A DNA stretch of 64,000 nucleotides, from contig BRXU01000032.1 in assembly GCA_030267565.1 (NCBI GenBank), forward strand, positions 186,001 through 250,000, given 5' to 3'. Of the stretch, positions 46,401 to 56,313 are shown piece by piece (positions within the stretch are counted from its first letter, which is position 1; each line of letters opens with the position of its first letter). Made by a program: the position numbers and the translations under genes. Source of the DNA: Pleodorina starrii. Lineage: Eukaryota; Chlorophyta; Chlorophyceae; Chlamydomonadales; Volvocaceae. The notes below the pieces were generated by a model. That model was not told where the DNA came from. It saw nothing but the letters and a program-made list of their open reading frames with translations, and did not search any database.

Positions 46401-47111
46401 CTCTTACCACCCTCAATGCATTGACGCCGTGCTGGCCTCGGCCGGCCGCGGTAAACTATTGACACTCAAACCCCCGTCCCCTTGGCCGTTACGGAACGCA
46501 ACAGGCATTGTCACCGTCGCGCCATTGCCTCTGGCCGGCGCACTCACCGGCGTGGTGCTTGACGCCCTGGACCACCTCGAGAGGCACAGTTTTAGCGGCT
46601 TCCTTCTCCTGCTCCTCGTTCATGGGAATGGTGCGGCCGCCAACCACATCGGAGATTTGCGCGACGAAGCCCTTGTCCACGCGGAAGAAATGATTGCTGC
46701 GAGGGGGGAAATGGGTTGGGGTTAAGGGAAAGGGTTGCTGGAAGTGACGAGCGGGCCACGGGGCGACCATGCGGCGATCGAAGGTCCCAGCTTTGATATT
46801 TGTACCTGATATAGGCGCCAAGGCGGACCAGCTTGAAGATGTGTGCGCAAGTTACAGGCGCCACCTGACGATAGAGTTTGTTCGACCGACGATCGGTTGC
46901 TGTTGTTCCAGCTCAACCCGGAGAGATATTTGCAGCCGTTATTAAACGCATGTAGGCTTACCTCAGGCCAAAACCCGAAGGTTATGTCGCCATACTCCGT
47001 CTGAAAAACGACACGCTCATCTGACATGACTGGGATAACCTCATCCCCGGCAGCGACTCTGTTTGATGCAAATAGTAAGGAAACTACAAGGACTAGAAGA
47101 GGGATCCGCAT
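43499..47111 (-). CDS. CYP23: Secretory cyclophilin-type peptidyl-prolyl isomerase, CYP23-like
   Basis: Minus-strand exons: 47111-46962, 46864-46806, 46696-46548, then either 46141-46036 (exon 4a) or 45549-45444 (exon 4b), 44436-44366, 44030-43950, 43599-43499; 238 residues with either version. The N-terminus (MRIPLLVLVVSLLFASNRVAAG) is a clear signal peptide. The body shows cyclophilin landmarks: VVFQTEYGDITFGFWPE, HIFKLVRLGAYIS, NHFFRVDKGFVAQ, SSFSVLLGDAPHLD, VTDGMETLRKMEGLPTKREGIF and VMPLKRVTILATY. After the domain comes a short coiled-coil tail (DDQLSELTMRFESQAEELQRV), a combination I associate with plant CYP23. It should catalyse proline isomerisation in the secretory pathway. The exon-6 donor is the strong gtaagt after residue pair LP, which alone puts the tail in frame. 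Confidence 0.92.
45444..45549 (-). other. CYP23: Alternative duplicate exon 4b of the cyclophilin gene
   Basis: This 106-nt exon begins GVLSMGRYDDPNSGASSFSI and ends LLGDAPHLDMQYTAF. It matches exon 4a (46141-46036; MARGGNRDGARSSFSVLLGD, then APHLDMEYAIFG) in length, phase (1 in, 2 out) and position in the fold. The acceptor is ctccacag. The donor is gttgag, weaker than exon 4a's gtgcgt. The split codon with exon 5 becomes GGC (Gly) from 4a and GCC (Ala) from 4b. Joining both copies would shift the frame. Confidence 0.8.
45721..45785. repeat. GCCGCCAGCTGCCGCTGCTGCCACC duplication
   Basis: Two direct copies of a 25-base GCC/GCTG-rich unit followed by CCGCCG triplets, in the intron between the duplicated cyclophilin exons, near exon 4b. 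Confidence 0.85.
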
Positions 47112-47385
47112 GTTTCTATGTAGGTATATTTCCACCTTGATACAAAACTCTGACAGTATGACGAATGGATTCAGGCAATACAGATAACTAGCGCGCAACA
47201 CGCCGCTTGGAGGGGCAACTGTAGGAGGAACTGTTGATCAACAGCTCCCTAGCAGGCAGCAGCTCGCAAAACGACGGTTGATCGTACACTAACCACTTTC
47301 AGCGACGGCCGACGGCAGTAAGTGACTCCACTGCCTACGATGCTACAAACGTAAACTCTTCAAGGAGCTAGCATGCAAGGCGAAC
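47112..47385. promoter_or_regulatory. Bidirectional promoter region, cyclophilin / pseudouridine synthase
   Basis: The two start codons stand head to head only 274 bases apart, so both promoters and both 5' UTRs must share this stretch. It is of moderate GC, in contrast to the surrounding introns. I could not assign a specific TATA box. Confidence 0.7.
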
Positions 47386-50300
47386 ATGGAAAGACTGGCG
47401 TTCGTTTGTGGATATGATGGTGCCGGCTATTTCGTAAGTGCAGGGTTTGGTGAACTTGGGATGCACCCCTCGTACTGCCCTATGATGCGAGTGATTCGTT
47501 GGATGTGTGTTAAGGGATATATTGCAGAGATGAGGACGCCGCCATAAAGGGCTCCCTGCACCCCCACGCCCAAAATTCTTCACGGCCGCTGCAATCCCCT
47601 GAGCGGACGGTCCGTCCGCAATCAGTGTCTCTCGCATTTCGTCGGCACTGGCCATTGCGCTTGCGCTCAGATGTCTGCCGTACATGCGTGTGCGTAGGAA
47701 TGTCAATTCCAACCGGCCAGACTGCTTCCCGCGCCTCCCGCCACGCCGTAAATCCTCCCTCGACATGCACCGCCACGAGGCGCGTGCCTTCCCACCGTCC
47801 GGAACCGCCCGCGTCATGCTGTGCGGCCTTTCAACCTCCCCTCGTCGCCTGCCACCGCGGCCCCGCGCCTCCTACCAGGCCGCCCCCTCACTCCAGCAGG
47901 CCCCGTTTCCGACCCCGCTTCACCCCCAATTCCTCCTCCTCCTCCTGTCAAAAACCCAAATCACAGAGCCCCTGCGCTCACTCCCTCACCTGATCCCCGC
48001 AACCCCCCGAACCCCATCCATTCGCCATTCGCCGTACGCCGCACTAACCCCCCTTCCGCCCTCCACACCCCCCCAACCCCCAACCCCCGCCCCCTCAGGG
48101 TCTCCAGCGGCAGCCCGACAGCACCGGCAAAGCCACCGTGGAGGGGGAGCTGGAGAGGGGCCTGGTGGCGGCGGGGGCCCTCATGGCGCGGAACGCAGGG
48201 GCGCTGCACAGGGTGGGTACCAGTCACCCCCCCCGCAGGGCTCCCTGTTTCATTTGTGCAGTTTCACTCTTCAATCCCCCCCTTTTCCCCCAGCTGATGG
48301 GCCCATTAATATCATATGATGGACGTCCCCCCACCCCTTTAGCTGATGCGCCCACACATCCGTCCACACATCCGTCCACACGTCCATCAGCCGATGCATC
48401 ATTGCGGTAATGGACCCATTACAGAACGAGGGACTGCGGGACTGAGAGACTGAGGGAGTGGGGGCCGTGATAGGCTTGTGTTGCCAGCACGCACAAGGCT
48501 GGGGTGTGGCAGCGGACGTACAGCACCGGCAGGGCGCAAGCCCGGGGGCTGGGGGCAGCGGTCGGGGGAGGGGGGCTGGGGGGGAAGGAGGGGAGGGGCA
48601 GTGCCTGCGCTTGGTGGCGCCTGCGCTGCAGCTGAGAGGTGGCGGTTCTCGCTCGTTCGCTGCCGGGTGAGGGCGGCGGCGTTGGCGCGCTTCCCTCGCT
48701 CCCGTCCTCCCACCGCAACGCGCGCTGCGCGGAAAGTGCCGTGAGCCAACCCCTTCCTTCGTCCCCTCCCCCCCGCCCAGCCCCCGCTTCTGTCCAGTGG
48801 CCAACCCCACAACCCAGCCGGCCGTGAACTTGCGCCCCTCGCGCCCTTTGCCCTTGCTCTCCTTGTACTTGCGGCAGGTGAACTGGAGTCGTACGTCCCG
48901 TACGGATAAGGGCGTCAGCGCGGCCGCCAACGTCGTCTCGCTGGATGTTCCCGCGGGGGCGGCGGCGGCGGCGGCGGCCGCGTGCCATGGCGGCACCACC
49001 GCCGTCGGCGGCGGCGGAGGCGCCGACGAGCTGGCGCCGCTGGTTCAGCGAGTGAAAAACGCTCTGCCGGCGGGGGTGCGGGTGTGGGGCGCGGTGCGGC
49101 CGGGTTCCGGCTTCGAGGCGAGGCGAGCGGCGTACGGACGCAGGTGGGTGGGTAAGGGAACCCACCCGGGCCGGGGGCGGAGGACGGGGCCGGGGGCACT
49201 GTGGGTTTTGGGTTCATCAGCGGCGGGAAGGAGGAGTCGGGGCCAAAGGAGGAGGAGTCGGGGCCCGTGCCTTTCCCTCCATTACCGGGCTCTTGGCCGC
49301 ATTTGCTCCGAGCTGCTCGCCAAGCGACGCGGCTGCGAGCTGCCTATCGCTGTCCATGTCCGTTTTTGTGTGTCGATGCCATGTTCCCGCTCCTCCTCCT
49401 GCTCCTCCTGCTCCTGCTCCTCCTGCTCCTCCACCTCCTCCACCATCGCCTATGAACCCCAATAAATATATATTTTTGATTTGTTTTTCGCGAACGCCGC
49501 TTAATCACAGTAAGCTACTTTGTGGTGGCGCAGGTACGAGTACCTGGTGCCCGTGTGGGCGCTGGACCCGGAGGTTGGCAAGCGCCGAACTACCCAACCG
49601 CAACAACCGCAACAACCGCAACAACCGCAACAGCAGCGGCGGGCCCAGCAGCCGCAACGGGATCAAGACCAGCAGCAGCCGCAGCCACATCCGCATCTCG
49701 AGGACGGTACCGCCGCATCCGCTGCCGGCCCCGCCGCCGCCGGGCCCCAGCCCACCCCCACCACCCCCACCCCCACTCCCACCCCCGGCGGCAGCAATGC
49801 GGAGCGCAGTCGGCGGCGGGCCGATGGCGAGATCTGCTCCTCCCGCTACGTGTTAACCCCCCTGGAGCTGAAGCGCCTGAACCTCATCCTGGGGGTGTTT
49901 GTGGGCTGCCACTGCTTCCACAACTTTACCAGCGAGGTGGGGTGGGGTGGGGCGGAGTGGGCTGGGGGGGGTGAGGTGGGTTGGGCTGGGTGGGGGTGGG
50001 CTGCGCCACACCCGCGTGAGTCGCCCCTCCCGGCATCGCACCCGCACCCGCACACACACCAGCGCGGATGCACCGGCGCAAACTCCCGCTCCCCCCCAAG
50101 TCCCGCCCGCGTCTACATGTACCCCTCCCCTCCCCTCCCCTTCCTACACCTCCCCCTCCCCCAGCCCCCGGGGTGTCTCCTTTCTTCCCCTGGTCCCCCT
50201 CCCCCTCCTGTGTCCCCTTACCCCTTTCCTGTGCCCTTCCTGCTCTTCCAGCCCGCCGATGACCCCGAGCAGCTCCGCCGCACCATCCACCGGGCCTACG

Positions 50301-52364
50301 CCGAGGGACCCGTGTACCTCACCACCACCGCCACCGCCACCACCACCGCCACCACCTCCTCCTCCGACACAGCAGCAGCAGCAGCAGCGCCCAACCGCCA
50401 GCAAACGGCGCCGTTGTCTTCTTCCCAACGCCCTGAACAGCCAGGGCAGCAGCGCCCACCTGTCGAGGGAACGGCTCCGGAACCAGGACCCGGCTCCAGT
50501 CTCTCCTGCCCCCCTGCCGCGCCTTCCCCTCCCCCTCCTGCCCCTCCTCCTACGGGCGAGGCAGCAGCAGCAGCAGGGATGGCGGCGCCGGCGCCATCAG
50601 CGGTTTCGGAGCCGGGCCCCACGCCCTACATCCGCATCGTGTTCGTGGGGGTGGGCTTCCTGATGCACCAGATTCGCCGCATGGTGGGTCTGACGCTGGC
50701 GGTGGCCCGGAGGACAGCGCCGCCCGACTGCATACGCACCGCCCTGGACCCCGGCCGCCTCTTCATAACGGTGCCCACAGCGCCACCCACGGGCCTTCTC
50801 ATGGTGAGGGGTGAGGGGCGAGGGGGTGGGGGGTGGGGGGTGAGGGGGTGATGGGGTGGGAGGACGGGCCTGTTCGATCACAAAATGAGGGTGCGGAGGA
50901 AGTGAAGGAGGTGAGGAGGAGGGGCGGTGGGGAGGGGACAGGCGAGGCTTCCGGGGAGAGGAGCTTGTTTGGGCCGCCTAGCCGTATTGCCAGCACTTGC
51001 ACGTATGTAATGTGCTATGATTACCGTACCGTGTGGTACGGTGCCGTATTCCTAAGTTTTCTTGCCGGCGCACGGGGCACGAGGCCGGCCAAAGCTGCCC
51101 TCTCCGTTGGAGGCGGAGGGGATCGCTGCCGGGGCGTTGAGAGCGGGAGGCGCGTCGGGGCGAGCACTACGCGACGCTGCAGGGCCGCCGCCAAAGCGCT
51201 GCAAAATCTCTTTTCGGGGCCCCGGAACGGCCACATCGCCTCCTTCGCCGCCCGCGGGTCTACGGGTGGCGGTCCGCCGCCCCCTCGCCGGCCATCCCCC
51301 GGCTCCCGGCTCCCGGCCACACACTAGACTGGTTTTGCTTTGAAGCCGGGGTGGTACATCGCCCCCGGTGCGCCTGTCGCGCGCGGCGCCCTTCGGGAGG
51401 GCTTGCTGTGGCCAGCTTTGTACGGCGTCAGTTGTACGGCAGCAGTGTACCGCTCGTCGTACTGTACGGAAAAGACAACATGCATAGAACCGGCGGGCCT
51501 CCCGCCTGACCCGCCTTTGTTGGGCCGCAGGACCGGGCCTTCTTCACCGCAGAGTCGTACCGCCGAGCCTGCGAGTCGCAGCCACAGCAACAGCAGCAGC
51601 ACCAGGCGCCGGCGGCAGGCGGCGGGAGCGGGTGCGGCGGTGCCGACGGCGCCGGAAGTCCGGCATGGTTGCCCGAACTGGAGCGCTGCGTCTCGGCGGG
51701 AGAGGCCTTCAAGCGGGAGGTCCTCTACCCCGCCATTCACGGTGAGAGGCCGTGCAGGGTGCGACGTAGGGACACGCAAGCGGGAGGGGGGGCACATGGG
51801 GGGGCACCCATAGCACCCATAGCTCCTGACCGTCTTCCCCCGCCTCCGCCCCCGGGTAACCGTCCCTTCCCCGCACGGCTGAGGGACGGACGGACTGCCG
51901 CTTCCCGGCCCCGGGCCCTGGGTCCCTCCGTCCGCCGATAACGTCGCCGCCGTCCCTCCGCTGCCCGCCTCGGATGGTCGGATCTCGGCTGGTCGGATCT
52001 CGGATCTCGGATCTCGCTGCCCGCAGGTGGTGGTCCGGTGGAGATGTGGAGCTTCCTGTGCGGTCTCACGGAAGCAGCGTACGGCTTCAAGGGCTGGGGC
52101 AAGCGGCCGGGGCTGGGGAGCGGCGGCGGCGGCAAGGGAGGGGCGGCAGCGCCCGCGAGCGCGCCCGCAGCTGGCCCTGCCCCCGGCGGTGGTGGGGGTG
52201 GTGGGGGTGAGGGGCGGGGCCCGCAGCATGTGGGTGGGGGGAGCAGTAGCGGGGGCGGTGAGGCGGGGGTCGGTCGGGTGGGCGGGGTGGCCGGGGGTGC
52301 AGGCGAGGGGGACGACGAGGCCAGGCCGTGCAAGCGGCAGGCGACTTGCGGACCGACTGCGTGA
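47386..52364 (+). CDS. TruA-family tRNA pseudouridine synthase (PUS1-like)
   Basis: Converts uridine to pseudouridine in tRNA. Exons: 47386-47433, 48099-48212, 48878-49143, 49534-49936, 50252-50803, 51531-51741, 52027-52364; phases agree, 643 residues. Family motifs in order: AFVCGYDGAGYFGLQRQPD at the N-terminus, the catalytic loop SRTSRTDKGVSA with Asp64 as nucleophile, FEARRAAYGRRYEYLVP, GCHCFHNFTSE, and VGFLMHQIRRMVG near residue 411. The C-terminal AFKREVLYPAI is typical of the eukaryotic PUS1 branch. Large low-complexity inserts interrupt the domain: Gln/Pro/His-rich at about 156-245, coded partly by a CAACCG hexamer array, and Thr/Ala/Pro-rich at about 297-400. A Gly-rich tail follows from about 560. 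Exon 1 is only 16 codons. I chose ATG 47386 because it is in frame with the domain; the ATG at 47373 is in another frame. Confidence 0.94.
48345..48390. repeat. CATCCGTCCACA short tandem repeat
   Basis: Three to four imperfect units of CATCCGTCCACA in intron 2 of the pseudouridine synthase gene. Confidence 0.85.
49596..49635 (+). repeat. (CAACCG)n hexanucleotide array in coding sequence
   Basis: In-frame CAACCG/CAACAACCG units coding for Gln and Pro in exon 4 of the pseudouridine synthase gene. Confidence 0.88.
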
Positions 52365-53343
52365 TTGGGACGCAGCGGGTGTGTGGGCGGGCGGGCGGCC
52401 TCTGGTGGTGTGTGTGTGTGGTGGTGGGGGGTGGTGGGGGTGTGGTGGTGGGCGTGTGTGTGGGGGGGGGGGGGCGGCGCGCGGTTGCGTGGGAATCGGG
52501 GCACGCGCGGTTGTGGGTTTGCGGTTGGGTCCACCCTCACTGCAGTTTTGTTCCCGTGGAGGGTGCGGAGCGGAGCGGAGTGTTGGGAGTTGCATGGAGG
52601 GAGTATCGGAGTTTCTTGGCGCGGAGGGAGGGGCACGGCAACGGAATGTCGGTTGGGACGGATTGGGGCTGACCCGCCAATGGATTTGTCGCTGACAGGC
52701 TGCGAGGCGGAGGGTGCGGACTCCATCTACGCAGGGACCATGTGACGGCTTCGGGGTAAAAAGTGATGATGTCAAGGTGTTGGATTTAATGAATTGTATG
52801 CATGAATGGGATTTCTGGTTACGCCGACTGAATTGGAACCGAGGTGAAAGGGCAAAGGGGCCTTGGAGGGCAAGGATACATCCCCCAGGATCCGTCTTGC
52901 ATCATCCTCTGCTCATCTGCCAAAGCCCACTTCGGATTCAAACCTCAAAAATGCAGCCCTGGAATCGACACAGTCGAGGGTCCGGTACGGTCCCGCGTTC
53001 GAGCGTATTCTTGTCGTACAATAATTTAACGGAACAGCTCAAGAACTACACACCTTCGCAAGCACTGATTAGCGCTTTGTGATCGCCCAATTTAAACTTC
53101 AAGCCGCTCACGCCTTACCTTTGAGGCCCAAAATTGACCCACGGGCCGTTTACTTTCTAATTATCTGTTAGGGCTGAAATTCCCATGAACTCACAGATGC
53201 TGGGAGTCTAATAAATTTTGAACTGGACAGGTCAAACCTACAGAAACACGTAGGATTGGTTACAGGACCAGCCTCCTGCATAAACGAGGTTTTAGAACGA
53301 CGTCGCCTTTTCATCCCAGCATCCTTATCTGGCAAACAGCAGC
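52365..53343. other. Intergenic region downstream of the pseudouridine synthase
   Basis: The first 150 bases are a GTG/GGGG-rich run, then GC falls steadily. From about 52750 to 53340 the sequence is relatively AT-rich and probably promoter or 5' UTR of the next gene. No gene, RNA or named element is supported. Confidence 0.55.
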
Positions 53344-54358
53344 ATGTATCAGGACGACCCCTACGCGCACCCGGTTGTCCACGTTAGGACACTTCCGCCG
53401 AAGACGGCCCCGGAGGAGGTAGGGCCGGGCCCTGAGGCTGAGCTCTCACGATTTGGATCGCGAGCGGCGCCGTCCCTCAGCCCCCCTGCTACCGCCTCAC
53501 TCCACTCCAGTCCACTCCAATCCACTCCATACATTCATTGATCCTCCCGGACGCCTGCGCGCCCGCCCGCCCGCCCACCCGTCCCACGCTTCGACTCCCA
53601 CTCGACTCTCACTCCTCTGTCGCCCGCCAGAGCTTCGTTCCCGTCCACTACAAACTGGACCAGGGCCCTATGGAGGTGTCGTACGGCTTCGACGGCCCGT
53701 CCGTACAGTATTTCCTGACGGCGGCGGACACGCGGCTGCGCTGGCAAGCAGACGCCCCGCTCGAATGCAACCAGGCAGGTGCCAGTATAGGCTTCCTGCT
53801 TGCATCTGCTGGTACCTACACGGTAGTGTTGATGCGGTGCTGGAGGGATTATATGAACCCACGGTACCCTGTGTATCAGGGAGCCGCAGCGAGGGAGGGA
53901 GGGCCGTGTGTGCTACTTGCGGGGCGACGTAATGAGTCGAACCGCGAAACCGCGATCATGGGGGCGATCATATTGGGGCAGCCACCACCATCCCACCAAG
54001 TCGGCAAGCAGGCCGGTTGTCAACGGTAACAACTACCCGTAGCAGGGAGTGCCAGGTAGTCTCTAACCGTCAAGGGATGCCCTGAGGCTGCTCATTCATC
54101 GGACTGGTGAAGGTTAAGGCCCTTAACCCTCCGTCAACCGCTAACCACCAGCTGCTAACCGCCAACCGACAACCGCCAAACCAACAGGTATGTCGGGCGC
54201 TATTCCCCGGCGGCAGCGGCTGCTACCTGGCGCTCCACACGGGTCCCAATGGCACCGGCCGGCGTGTGAGTGTGGCCGCCCTGGCTGAGTTCTGGGAGCG
54301 GTACGGCGTGCCGTCAGATCACGTGGAGGCGCTGCGACAGGGCCGCAACAAGTTCTGA
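53344..54358 (+). CDS. Unrecognised small protein, 129 residues, with a probable GC-AG intron
   Basis: Exons: 53344-53418, 53631-53774 and 54188-54358 (TGA). The product begins MYQDDPYAHPVVHVRTLPPK, continues FVPVHYKLDQGPMEVSYGFD and ends DHVEALRQGRNKF. Codon use is strongly GC3-biased like the neighbouring genes. I recognise no domain; there is no signal peptide or membrane segment. Intron 1 is GT-AG. To join exons 2 and 3 in frame the donor must be CAG|GCAGGT, a good match to the GC-AG donor consensus; the GT four bases downstream would leave the wrong phase. Alternative explanations are a missed exon or a wrong acceptor. The gene lies between the pseudouridine synthase and the coiled-coil gene with its own low-GC upstream region. 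Confidence 0.6.
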
Positions 54359-56313
54359 GGCCGGATGTCGTTATGTGACCCGCGCGGACAGCAGCCGGAT
54401 GCCGGAGATCGGGAAACCCGGAGATAGAGATGAAGGCGCAGTGGCGAGGAGCGAGGGGCAGCGGCGGGGGTGGCGTGCGAGAGGGCACCCGCGAGGGGGC
54501 GGCAGCCAAGGGGCACGGGCCACGGGGGCAAGGCCTTCCACACACACACACGACACCGCACAAGCAGTCGCATGTGCAAAGCGCGATACCGGTACGCTGG
54601 CACGGGTGCCCATGGGGGATCCCGGTTTTGCTGAGTACGTCATTCTGTGGCTAGCTCCACTCTTTTCGGACTACCGGTATGGTATCTACCCACAGACCTA
54701 CAGAGTATCGTGAACTTAACCTGTTTCTGGGGCAGGCGGCGGAATGAATCGTGCTTGTCCGAGTCCCCGCGCGCCTCCTTGCACCTGCTACCGCTATCCT
54801 TTCCATTTCGGAGACACCGCACCGGGCTGCTTCTGGCGGTGGTGGTGGTGGTGCAGGTCCTGGTCGTGGTTGTGTGTTTCTCTTGGTGTGTTGCCGTGTG
54901 CTTCGTCACCGGTTTGGTGCTGCTGACTGGCTGCCGCTGCCGCTGCTGCATGATGTCGGCCGTGCCGCCCCAGTTGCGCTCATCCGTCAAGCTAGGGGGA
55001 TCCTCGCCTCGTATCGCCCCCCTCCTTGTACGTATGCGACGGTACGGACCGTCTCCTTTTGAGGATGTCACGCACGTGAGCTACGGTATGACGGCTCGTA
55101 CCACCGTACACGTCCAAATCCATTGAGATCCACGAGGACCTACGCAGCCAGCCGCTCGAAGCTGCCGGGCTCCTTCTGGGTCGGTGCCCTCGTGACCCAT
55201 CTGCCCCCAACCCCGACCCCGGACTTGCTTTTGCCCGCGCAGTCTCCTATCTAGCAGTCTCTCGTTGGCGCGCCGTCACACGCGGTCACCCATGCCACTG
55301 AACCCTTGATTGGCCAGCGATGAAACCCTCTCCCCCAGCCGACGGACATGCAGCAGCCCCTCGTCGCGCATGCTTTGTGCGGCCCGATCAACGCGGGCTC
55401 TAAGCGTCGACTCTTCACTTTGGGTTTGGCTGAATGGTGCGTCGTTTTCTTGCTTGTTCGTGTTCAAGTAACCGAACAACCTTCTAAAGCCCTTCTGCCT
55501 CCTTATCAAGTCAGAATCTGTACGGCATGTGCAAGGCTGTGCCTTTGACTGATTTGGGTTTCCGTTGGGCGGAGAACAGCGTCATGTTTATGGGGCAGGT
55601 GAATGGAACTGAATGGAACAAGCGTACAGCGGCCAGTTCGCCAGTTCGCTGTCCGTACTAGAACATCAACGCAGTACACAGATGGCACACGAGTGAATAG
55701 ACCACATGGCGATTGCCGAACAGGCTGTGACGCTGAGTGTGAGAGTTATCTTGGGATCTGAAGCCACGCGGAATGTGTTGCTGCTGTAAAGCCCCTCTCC
55801 CGCCGTCTCCTTGATCCCTCCTTGATTGCCCATATGCGAACACTGCCAGATAAGCAAACCGGGGCTCACACAACGCTGCCTGCAAGTGTGGTGCTTTTCA
55901 TTACATGTTTGCGTTTAAGTCTACATGAGAAATCAGAGCGTTTGCCAGCGACGCGCCCGCCTCGCAGCCCGCTAACCGTTACGGAGTTGACGTGTGTAAA
56001 TTGTTCTTGCAGTCAGGGTTATCCGCTGTTGTGAAGATGTTTTATCAAATACACGAAGAAACCTCAGCGTTGGCTTACCAGCGGCAAATCTCACCGACAA
56101 CGGATTTACCGAACCATCGAGAGCGTTGCCCCGGGGCATTCTGAGACGCAGCCGACATAGGTGCTATATAGTTTGCAGGATTAAAAGCTTGGTAACCCGT
56201 AGTTATGAAGGGCTCGCCTTACGGGGAGTCCAGACCAGAAAGAAGCCCACGCGCTAGAATGAACTTGGATTACAGGATGCTTTTCGGCTTGGTCTGAACT
56301 GGGGTGTACTAGC
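54359..56313. other. Intergenic region upstream of the coiled-coil gene
   Basis: No gene supported. An ORF from 54647 to 55126 encodes a Val/Leu-rich hydrophobic stretch but starts at GTG and follows directly on another gene's 3' end. Sequence from about 55500 to 56310 is of lower GC. A 35-codon ORF begins with an ATG at 56037 and could be an upstream ORF or first exon of the coiled-coil gene; I cannot decide which. Confidence 0.5.

Noticed and set aside
47373..47433. Upstream ATG for the pseudouridine synthase
   Set aside because: It is out of frame with the conserved GYDGAGYF block.
54647..55126. 159-codon ORF with a hydrophobic Val/Leu segment
   Set aside because: It begins at GTG, has no splice or promoter context, and the hydrophobic part comes from a GGTGGTGGTG run.
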